Shown piece after piece: positions 25,234 to 31,904 of a stretch of 54,148 nt of DNA. The position numbers were made by a program, and so were the translations under genes. This DNA is from an uncultured Acetatifactor sp. (lineage in GTDB: Bacteria > Bacillota > Clostridia > Lachnospirales > Lachnospiraceae), in assembly GCA_910577235.1 (NCBI GenBank), contig CAJTMX010000028.1, positions 1 to 54,148 of the forward strand. Reading direction: 5' to 3'. Positions within the stretch are counted from its first letter, which is position 1. Every line of letters begins with the position of its first letter. Under the pieces are notes generated by a model, which saw nothing but the letters and a program-made list of their open reading frames with translations, was not told the DNA's origin and made no database searches.

Positions 25234-26232
25234 ATGGCAACAAAACCCGCATGGCCAAATCTAAAGAAAGGAAACAAAGGAATAAACGTGTACGCACTGC
25301 AGAGCTTGCTGGTTTACCATGGAGCGTCAATTGACATTGACGGCAGCTTTGGCGATGGTACTAAAACGGCAGTGTCTAATTATCAGAAGAATCACAATCT
25401 CGGGGATGACGGAGTGGCTGGGACGAGTACATTGTCATCTATGGTTGTGACAGTGAACAAGGGAGTCTCCAATAATGCAGCAAAAGCCGCCCAGTATTTA
25501 ATGAATAAATTCGAGGCAATGGATGTTGATGGATCATTTGGCGCTGGCTCCCAAACAGCAACAAAAGCATTTCAAAAGGGAATGGGGATCACGCAGACTG
25601 GGAGTGTCGATGCAACAACTTGGCAATATCTATTTGGGTATAACATGTACCCTAGCAGTGCCTCGAAAGATGCGTATGCGTCGGTTTGTGCGTATAACAC
25701 AACATTAACATCTTCGCAAATGACCGACAATGCAAGATATATTTGCAATTACCTGATGGGGCAAGGCTTTACAAAAAATGCCGCATGTGGTGTACTGGGA
25801 AATATGCAGAGAGAGAGTTCCATAAATCCCGGATTGTGGAGCAAGTTTAATGATACTTCGAGTGCGTATGGCTTGGTGCAGTGGCATCCACCAACAGTAT
25901 TCCTTAATAGAGCAAAAGCAACTGGTGAACTAACTGCGGCTACTGCTACCGCGGCCAATGCTTTGGCACTTACTGATTCGGTGGGACTTATGAAAGCAGA
26001 GTTGTCCTGCCTGATTTGGTGCTGTACAAAAGGTGATTTTTTTAAGCCGGAAGAGGGCAGCTCTATGGATCATACGGGAATAAGGATGACCTTTGATGAG
26101 TATAAGCAATCCGATCTGGATGCCGGAACTTTGGCTAAAATTTTCCATGATCATTATGAAAGATCCGGCGATGGGACTAGCGGATTGAATACCAGAGCCA
26201 CTTACGCTACGAATTGGTACAATAGCCTTTAA
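25234..26232 (+). CDS. Peptidoglycan-binding, phage-tail-lysozyme-like protein
   Basis: 332 aa, RBS AAAGGAGGG. Two PG_binding_1 modules come first (about 8-70: LQSLLVYHGASIDIDGSFG; about 80-135: MNKFEAMDVDGSFG). They are followed by a Phage_lysozyme2-like domain (about 160-330: NLMGQ-type start, AACGVLGNMQRESSINPGLW, SSAYGLVQWHP), in which Glu of MQRESS is the likely catalytic acid. There is no signal peptide, as with the lectin protein, so release requires another route or lysis. It is a strong candidate for a bacteriolytic effector of the agr circuit. Confidence 0.8.
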   Translation: MATKPAWPNLKKGNKGINVYALQSLLVYHGASIDIDGSFGDGTKTAVSNYQKNHNLGDDGVAGTSTLSSMVVTVNKGVSNNAAKAAQYLMNKFEAMDVDGSFGAGSQTATKAFQKGMGITQTGSVDATTWQYLFGYNMYPSSASKDAYASVCAYNTTLTSSQMTDNARYICNYLMGQGFTKNAACGVLGNMQRESSINPGLWSKFNDTSSAYGLVQWHPPTVFLNRAKATGELTAATATAANALALTDSVGLMKAELSCLIWCCTKGDFFKPEEGSSMDHTGIRMTFDEYKQSDLDAGTLAKIFHDHYERSGDGTSGLNTRATYATNWYNSL

Positions 26233-26288
26233 AGCGATAAGTTGTCATTAGACGTAGTATTTAGACATAAGATAGTTATAGAATGTTA

Positions 26289-26363
26289 GGGTCAAAAGAG
26301 TCTTGAATCTGCATTATTTCAACTAATTATAAAGCAATTAGTAGATATAGACGATTTTGACCC
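26289..26363. repeat. 75-bp nested inverted repeat between lysozyme and lipoprotein genes
   Basis: Outer arms GGGTCAAAA (26289-26297) and TTTTGACCC (26355-26363) extend across one GA/GA mismatch into GTCT/AGAC. An inner hairpin ACTAATT (26322-26328) / AATTAGT (26336-26342) lies in the middle. No T run follows. It may be a tiny MITE or an RNA structure separating the two genes. Confidence 0.55.
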
Positions 26364-26402
26364 TTATATCATGAGATTATAGAACAGTGAAGGAGTAGGG
26401 CT

Positions 26403-27149
26403 ATGCGTGGAAAGAAATGTATTTGTGCAGTTTTGGCGGGAATGTTGTTGTGCCTCTTAAGTGCCTGCACAATCAGCGAAAATGGTAAGGATATGGAACC
26501 TCAGGAATCTAATGATTTGGTGGAGCATGAGTCAGGTTCTGAAACATTGCCTTCTGAAATAGATAGTGTAGGGCAGCAAGTTACCGAAAGTACACGCAAT
26601 GAACAGTCGAGTGATACTGCGAGTATGCAGGGTGAGAATATGACATCCGAAATGGAAGAACTGTATAAAGCAATACTTTTTGGGGAAGAAGACTTTGTTA
26701 GAATTGATTATAGAGGTGAAGATAAAAGTTTAAATATTAAGGATATTAAAAAGGTGGTTTCTGACGAGGACTGGGTAACGGCAGAGGTAACGAAATTCAC
26801 AATCATTGATTTGGATGGAAATGGAGAAGATGAACTTGTTCTTTGGATAGAACGAAATGGGGATTCGGTTTATGGATACGAAATTTTGTTTTATCAAGAT
26901 CAGGAAGTTTATGGATTTACATTGCCTGATAGAGGTTTTATGAATCTGAAGACGGACGGGACATTTGAAACTTTTGGAGGCATAGAAAACAGCGATGATT
27001 ACTTCGGAGTAGGTAGACTAGAACTGTCTGAGAAAGGATATACAATTGAAGACGCATCAGATAGTGGATCTCAAGAAAGTAAAACTGATGTTGGCTGGTA
27101 TGATTTGACACCTGAAAGCGTGGAACTTGCGTTTGAAAATAAGTTTTAA
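26403..27149 (+). CDS. Lipoprotein related to the anchored protein at 21538
   Basis: 248 aa with a lipobox (LLCLLSAC, acylated Cys about 21), a Ser/Glu-rich linker (about 25-80), then a domain with IDLDGNGEDELVLWIERNG, QEVYGFTLPDRGFMNLKTDGTF and a C-terminal GWYDLTPESVELAF. This matches the anchored protein at 21538-22314 motif by motif (DLNGDGEDEVILFV, KVYGYLTDNRTLVDLKIDGTF, EWYDFNNENINTMF). Each follows a candidate effector gene. Surface location plus pairing suggests immunity or receptor function (inference). Confidence 0.6.
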   Translation: MRGKKCICAVLAGMLLCLLSACTISENGKDMEPQESNDLVEHESGSETLPSEIDSVGQQVTESTRNEQSSDTASMQGENMTSEMEELYKAILFGEEDFVRIDYRGEDKSLNIKDIKKVVSDEDWVTAEVTKFTIIDLDGNGEDELVLWIERNGDSVYGYEILFYQDQEVYGFTLPDRGFMNLKTDGTFETFGGIENSDDYFGVGRLELSEKGYTIEDASDSGSQESKTDVGWYDLTPESVELAFENKF

Positions 27150-27334
27150 TATTCGTGAACCAAGGATGTAAAATGGAGAATGTGCATTTTAGAAAATATA
27201 TGAATACCTTGGATTATGTCCATTTTAAAAAGGAGTATCAGGGGATGCTGGATGCTTTGTAACTGTTGGAAGGGCTTAATCTGCTGAAAATAGGTATAAT
27301 ATGGAGAAGGTGTTCAAGGAATTGCAAGCGTAGA

Positions 27335-27367
27335 TAAAAAGGAGGCACATTTGCAGAGATGTGCCCC
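27335..27367 (-). terminator. Terminator of the second XRE gene
   Basis: On the minus strand GGCACAT pairs with ATGTGCC (arms at 27344-27350 and 27359-27365), followed by TCCTTTTT. Confidence 0.65.
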
Positions 27368-27379
27368 CTCGTTAAACTA

Positions 27380-27724
27380 TTACACAGGCTTTTTATATGT
27401 ACGGAGATATGCCTCAACAATAGCTAGAATAGTGGAAAGCTGGTCGGAGGAACATTGAGATAAATATACCTGAATCCTTTGATAATCCAGATTATCTGAA
27501 AGGGCGGCTGGATAAAAGAAAGGATCTGTAGGAATATTTAACGCCCGGATGAGCTGCGTAAATTTCTCTATACTTGGGACATTGCCATGATTTTCAATTT
27601 CTTTGATATATCGGGATGATACTCCCGACTTTTCTGCAAGTTCATCATAGGTGAGTTTCTGGTTAGTGCGAGCCTTTTTTATTCGTAATCCCATATCTTT
27701 GTTGGTTCTTTTTGCTTTAGCCAT
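27380..27724 (-). CDS. XRE-family transcriptional regulator
   Basis: 114 aa. A Cro/C1 helix-turn-helix at residues about 12-68 (LTYDELAEKSGVSSRYIKEIENHGNVPS) is followed by a helical C-terminus (LSTILAIVEAYLRTYKKP). The RBS on the minus strand is AAAGGGGG. Same orientation and similar layout as the regulator at 16380-16703. It faces the recombination module, and GTGCAT repeats upstream are candidate operators. Confidence 0.85.
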   Translation of the reverse strand: MAKAKRTNKDMGLRIKKARTNQKLTYDELAEKSGVSSRYIKEIENHGNVPSIEKFTQLIRALNIPTDPFFYPAALSDNLDYQRIQVYLSQCSSDQLSTILAIVEAYLRTYKKPV

Positions 27725-27753
27725 TAGAATACCCCCTTTTTATATAGTGTATA

Positions 27754-27813
27754 GTGCATATTTTATTATGAAAATGCTTTTATAATGCACAAAATAAGAG
27801 GGAGATAATGCAC
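27754..27813. promoter_or_regulatory. Repeated operator-like sites upstream of the second XRE gene
   Basis: ATAATGCAC occurs at 27782-27790 and 27805-27813 (23-bp period), and the inverse GTGCATA at 27754-27760. Three copies of the same half-site between the repressor start and the downstream genes suggest autoregulation and control of the following module. Confidence 0.5.
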
Positions 27814-28080
27814 TACAAATAGGATATTAAAACTTTGGACGGTTTATATAAAAAAAGGTGCTGTTCAAAGGTTTTTTACATGGTTTTTTCCTTTGAATTG
27901 TTTGGAAATATTATGGAAACCAGACTTTTCAAGGGGTTATTTGATAAATATAAGAAAACGGCCTTTGTTGAAAGGAGCCGTATATAGGCGAATGCTATTT
28001 AGTGGTGTGGGAAAATGCCATTGAAAGTGCATTATACACCATAGTTATAAGGGGAAATGGTATATTTAAAGCGATATTAG
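27814..28080. other. Intergenic stretch before the sigma-like gene
   Basis: AT-rich, no credible gene. A weak promoter candidate (TTGAAA 28021-28026, TATAAG 28046-28051) would start a short leader ending at the terminator 28081-28117. Confidence 0.35.
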
Positions 28081-28117
28081 ATGCCTGGCGGATCAACCAT
28101 CTGTCAGGCATTTTTTG
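28081..28117 (+). terminator. Terminator or attenuator upstream of the sigma-like gene
   Basis: ATGCCTG (28081-28087) pairs with CAGGCAT (28105-28111), followed by six T. It stands 100 nt before the sigma-like gene with no complete gene in front of it, so it may attenuate a leader transcript. Confidence 0.6.
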
Positions 28118-28164
28118 TGTGAAGTTTTTCTGCTTTTGTGTTGGTATATATAAACGTCAAATCC

Positions 28165-28213
28165 GCGCTCCCCCCTTTCGATTTTGAACAATTCAAAATC
28201 GAAAGGAGAGCGC
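28165..28213 (+). promoter_or_regulatory. Large hairpin sequestering the RBS of the sigma-like gene
   Basis: A perfect 15-bp-arm palindrome (28174-28188 with 28192-28206, 3-nt loop) is extended outward by GCGCTC (28165-28170) with GAGCGC (28208-28213). The ribosome binding site AAGGAGAG lies in the right arm and the ATG is 3 nt further on. In RNA it would block translation; as DNA it could also be an operator. Confidence 0.7.
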
Positions 28214-28216
28214 CAA

Positions 28217-28663
28217 ATGGCAGAAAGAGAAAAATATTATATTGAACTGAACGGACAGATCTTTGAGGTCAGCAGGGAATTGTATGAGGCTTATTACAAA
28301 GGTCGGAGGAAAGAAAGGTATTTTACTCAGGACTTAAAGCAGGAGCGTACAAGAGTGGATAAGAAGACGGGACAGATTACCGTCATACCCAGCCGGGAAG
28401 ATTCCTATGAGCGGCTTTTGGAAGCAGAAAAACAGTTTGCCGAGGATGTGGAGAATATCGAAGATGTGGCGATCCGGGCTGTTATGCTGGAAAAGCTGAC
28501 TGCAGCCTTACATACTCTTACAGATGAGGAAAAGGCGATCATCCATGCCTTGTTCTATCAGGAGGTCAGTGAGGTGGAGCTGGCAAAAAGAATGGGAATA
28601 CCACGGACAACCCTGCGTTCCAGAAAAGATAAGATATTAGTGAAATTAAAAGAACTGTTATAA
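28217..28663 (+). CDS. Sigma-70 region 4-like protein of the ICE
   Basis: 148 aa from ATG 28217. Residues about 85-145 form a sigma-70 region 4-type helix-turn-helix (LHTLTDEEKAIIHALFYQEVSEVELAKRMGIPRTTLRSRKDKI). The N-terminal part (YYIELNGQIFEVSRELYEAYYK) is typical of small sigma-like proteins on Firmicutes conjugative elements. Region 2 is absent, so it is more likely a regulator than a full sigma factor. It opens the recombination module. Confidence 0.7.
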   Translation: MAEREKYYIELNGQIFEVSRELYEAYYKGRRKERYFTQDLKQERTRVDKKTGQITVIPSREDSYERLLEAEKQFAEDVENIEDVAIRAVMLEKLTAALHTLTDEEKAIIHALFYQEVSEVELAKRMGIPRTTLRSRKDKILVKLKELL

Positions 28664-28685
28664 AATCAAAAAAGTTTTCGTCACC

Positions 28686-28728
28686 CCCCTTCACCTGGCG
28701 GCTAATCAGGTGGAGGGGTTTTCTTTTG
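28686..28728 (+). terminator. Rho-independent terminator after the sigma-like gene
   Basis: CCCCTTCACCTG (28686-28697) pairs with CAGGTGGAGGGG (28707-28718), with one G-T pair in 12, then TTTTCTTTT. Confidence 0.8.
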
Positions 28729-28775
28729 TTCTTATAGAGAACACCTGATTTACTGCACTTTGACAATTTCATATC

Positions 28776-29221
28776 TGTGTGTCAGGCACACATCCAATCG
28801 GCTGGAGAACCAGAAAGCACCAGCCAGGATACGCCATGCGGAGAGAATGTCAGCCTTTGGCATTCTTTATGTGGGATTAAGTAATTCTTCTCACATTTTC
28901 CAAGCGAGAAATATCTGTGGCTGTACTGCCCGTGGTGGGGCGGGATGCGATGAAACCGGTCGGAGATAATGATACTTCCACGGCAGTGGCCCGCAAGAAC
29001 GGCGGGAAAATGCACACCCATGTTTGAGAGAGAATGTGGGCGGCTTTTATGATGCCTGCTTACCGGCAGGATGCCTGACATACTTTGAGGTGAAACGATA
29101 TTTCTCAAAACAGAACGTCGTTTCGCCTGATAGAGCAGTAGAAACCATGGGCTGGATGGCAGTTCTTTTTGTTAGTAAAAAGCCAGACAGGAGCCTTCCA
29201 GTCCATTCCTGTGCTGCTCTA
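28776..29221 (+). ncRNA. Candidate highly structured non-coding RNA upstream of dinG
   Basis: About 450 nt without a credible gene but with many strong stems: TGTGTG/CACACA (28776/28787), GGCTGG/CCAGCC (28800/28820), AGAATG/CATTCT (28844/28861), CTGCCCGTGG/CCACGGCAG (28926/28978), CCCGC/GCGGG (28990/29002), GGTGAAACGA/TCGTTTCGCC (29089/29118), and nested TAGAGCAG/CTGCTCTA (29131/29214) enclosing ATGGGCTGGA/TCCAGTCCAT (29147/29197). Some stems contain G-U pairs. It ends 20 nt before the dinG RBS. It could be a stable RNA, a long structured leader, or a DNA site such as oriT. Confidence 0.5.
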
Positions 29222-29253
29222 TGGCACTTAACAATACTCAGGAGGCGTAAACG

Positions 29254-31263
29254 ATGGAAAGAAGTGCAGAAGAATTATTGATTCTTTTATTTGACGAGAT
29301 TTTACCCAAGCATGGAATGACGCTGCGGATGAGACAGAAGGAACTTTCACTGGAAATGCTGCGGGCGCTGCAGGAGGACAGGCTGGCTTTGTGCGAGGCA
29401 GAGGTGGGGACGGGAAAGACCCACGCCTATATCCTTGCCCTGACAGTTCATAGCCTGTATTCCGACAGGAAAGCGCCGACAGTGATTTCCACATCCACCA
29501 TAGCGTTGCAGAAGGCATTGACAGAGGAATATATTCCGCAAATATCCGGAATCCTGCTGGAGCATCATGTGATAGACAGGCCGTTATCCTTTGTGGTGAG
29601 AAAAGGGAAAAAGCATTATGTCTGTGATTCCCGGCTGGGCATATATGAGGCATCCATCCAAAATTTGAACAGAGAGGCGGATGCGGGGCTGCACGCAGAA
29701 CTGGCAAGGCTGCAAGGCATGGATGACAGCCGGATCGACCTGGACGATACGGCGCTGACGCCATATGTGAAAGCAAGGATCAATGTGCTGCGCTGCAGCA
29801 GATCATGTCCTTATCTGGTTTTATGCCGATTTATGAATTTTCAGAAGCGGTGCATGACGGAAAAGTTCGACTTCCAGATCACCAACCACAATTATGTGCT
29901 GGCTGATTTAATCGGGCGGAAACAGGGGAAAAGGCCGCTTTTCCCGGCATATGGGGCCATTGTGTTGGACGAGGCTCACAAACTGCTGGATGCTGCCAGA
30001 CAGATGTATAGCACAGCATGGGATGAGCAGGAGGCGGAACGGATTGTGAGGCTGGGCGCAGTAAACGTGAGAATGACCGGGATGGATGAACTGGCGGTGT
30101 TACAGGGCAGGATCACGGAATGCAACCGGCAGATATTTGACAGGCTGGCGGGAGAGCTTTCTGGCAGCCATATCAGGGAAGAGAACAGGACGGAGGTTGC
30201 GATTGGCCCGGTGGAAAGAAGATATATGAAACATATGGCGGAGGCATTAGAAAAGCTCCCTTTTGTTTACCAGAAAAACGGCGGACAGGAAATGCGGGCC
30301 CAGGGGCTGAAAAGGCGCTGTCATGAACTGGCGGACAAGCTGGCGGTATTTTTAGACAGCGGCAAGTTTATCTGCTGGATGGAAAAAGGGGAGAACGGCA
30401 GACTTGCCCTGTGTGCAGTCCCCATGGAGCTGGAACAGATTTTATATAGGGATCTTTGGAGCAGGCCCATACCGGCCATTATCACATCCGGCACTATGTC
30501 CGTCAGGGGTGATTTTACCCATTTTAAGAAGATGACAGGGCTTGCGTCCGCAGCGGCGGCAAGGATCCAGGAGACCAGCAAACCGTCGCCCTTTGACTTT
30601 CAGAACAATGGGCTTATTTACATACCGGAGCGGATGCCGTTTCCCAATATCAGGGATGAGCGCTATATACGGACGGTCATGGAAGAGATCCTGCGGATCG
30701 TATCGGCGGCCCATGGGCATACCCTTATTCTTTTTACATCCTACTGGCTTATGGAAAGAGTTTATTATGGGCTGAAAGACCGGCTTACCGCTTATCCGCT
30801 GTTTCTTATGGGCAGGGGCAGACTGGATGTTTTAAGGAGTTTCCGCAGGAGCGGGAACGGTGTATTGTTTGCCAGCGACAGTGCGGGGGAGGGGATTGAC
30901 CTGGCCGGGGACATTCTTTCCTGCCTGATTATTGTCAAACTTCCTTTTCCGGTGCCGGATCCGGTTATGGAATACCAGAGAACTTTGTATGAGGACTTTG
31001 ACTCATACCGCAGGGACATTATCATCCCGGAGATGCTGATCAAACTCAGGCAGTGGGTTGGCCGTGGCATCCGCAGGGAGGAAGATACGGCGGTATTCTC
31101 TATTCTGGACAACAGGGCATCCCTGCGGGGGCGATACAGGGCGGAAATTCTGAATACACTGCCCTCCATGCCGGTGACGGACAGGCTTGCGGACGTGGCG
31201 GATTTTATCATGAGGAAGAAGGCTGACAGCTATTTTATGGATAAGGCGCGGGATGAGAAATGA
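29254..31263 (+). CDS. DinG-type superfamily 2 DNA helicase
   Basis: 669 aa, RBS AGGAGG. Walker A GTGKT at residues 52-56, DEAH box about 239-242, motif III-like ITSGTMS, motif V/VI region SAGEGIDLAGD and QWVGRGIRREED. A Cys cluster between about residues 120 and 200 (CDSR ... CSRSCPYLVLC ... KRC) fits the 4Fe-4S site of DinG/XPD helicases. It lacks the N-terminal exonuclease domain of some Firmicutes DinG proteins. In the ICE it may process DNA during transfer or replication. Confidence 0.85.
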   Translation: MERSAEELLILLFDEILPKHGMTLRMRQKELSLEMLRALQEDRLALCEAEVGTGKTHAYILALTVHSLYSDRKAPTVISTSTIALQKALTEEYIPQISGILLEHHVIDRPLSFVVRKGKKHYVCDSRLGIYEASIQNLNREADAGLHAELARLQGMDDSRIDLDDTALTPYVKARINVLRCSRSCPYLVLCRFMNFQKRCMTEKFDFQITNHNYVLADLIGRKQGKRPLFPAYGAIVLDEAHKLLDAARQMYSTAWDEQEAERIVRLGAVNVRMTGMDELAVLQGRITECNRQIFDRLAGELSGSHIREENRTEVAIGPVERRYMKHMAEALEKLPFVYQKNGGQEMRAQGLKRRCHELADKLAVFLDSGKFICWMEKGENGRLALCAVPMELEQILYRDLWSRPIPAIITSGTMSVRGDFTHFKKMTGLASAAAARIQETSKPSPFDFQNNGLIYIPERMPFPNIRDERYIRTVMEEILRIVSAAHGHTLILFTSYWLMERVYYGLKDRLTAYPLFLMGRGRLDVLRSFRRSGNGVLFASDSAGEGIDLAGDILSCLIIVKLPFPVPDPVMEYQRTLYEDFDSYRRDIIIPEMLIKLRQWVGRGIRREEDTAVFSILDNRASLRGRYRAEILNTLPSMPVTDRLADVADFIMRKKADSYFMDKARDEK

Positions 31264-31493
31264 AGATTATGTTGATCGTGGCGGGCGCTGTAACGGGCGC
31301 CCTGCCTATTTCCAAGGGCACACAATGTCCTAAATAGTATTCTTATAGCGTTATTGTACCTGAGGCAGGGTATTGACTGCGTATCTGCTTTTTTCCAAAG
31401 CAGGGGAATACCTGGAAATAACAAGGCGAAATCAGATAGTTCCGCACATGGGACAATCCGGTATCCGCATAAGGTAATAGGGGAGGGAAAGTT
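31264..31493. other. Intergenic stretch between dinG and the DUF6870 gene
   Basis: It contains a GC-rich hairpin GGGCGC (31283-31288) / GCGCCC (31297-31302) just after the dinG stop, without a clear T run, so a weak terminator at best. Further repeats (CAGGGTATT near 31365, AATACCTGG near 31407) could form an RNA structure. No gene recognised. Confidence 0.35.
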
Positions 31494-31766
31494 ATGCTGC
31501 CTACGATTGAGCAATTACAGCAGATGCAGACTATGAACATAATGGAACTGGAACGGGATAAGCTTGCCAATGCGGAGGACATTGTGATCGACACGGGAAA
31601 AAGCATGGAGAGCCGAGTCCGTTCCTTTATGGAACAGACGGGAAATCCCTTTGCGCTTAATGTCGGTGAATACATTTTACAGGTGGGATTTGCGGAGGGA
31701 ACAGAGGATTTGATTGATGACCGTATGATACTGCTTGCGAGAAGAAGGGCGCAGATTCTGGTGTAA
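31494..31766 (+). CDS. DUF6870-like small protein, copy 1
   Basis: 90 aa, RBS GGGAGGG. It has the pattern IDTGKSMESRVRSFMEQTGNPF ... EYILQVGFAEG ... LLARRRAQIL. The protein at 41905-42174 has the same layout (IDTSQPVEKKLAAFARQTKNVY ... DYVVKVRFQESG). Both stand directly upstream of a recombinase triplet, so this small protein is a fixed member of the module and may assist or regulate recombination (inference; directionality factor is one possibility). Confidence 0.6.
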   Translation: MLPTIEQLQQMQTMNIMELERDKLANAEDIVIDTGKSMESRVRSFMEQTGNPFALNVGEYILQVGFAEGTEDLIDDRMILLARRRAQILV

Positions 31767-31904
31767 ATTTATCGGGAAAGCCCTTTACAAGAGCGAGAAG
31801 TTATGCTAACTTAAAAGCAGGGCTATTTCAGATGGAACCTGATTTTAAGTTACATTACCCCGTAGGACGGGTTTTGCTGACACTTGTAAATCAGGAGGCC
31901 ATAG

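Noticed and set aside
28760..29030. Short open frames in the region before dinG, including one ending KNGGKMHTHV
   Set aside because: No RBS, no family, and the region is better explained by paired stems. A decayed gene cannot be excluded.
28776..29221. Group II intron
   Set aside because: Neither the GTGYG start nor a domain V hairpin is present, and no reverse transcriptase is nearby.
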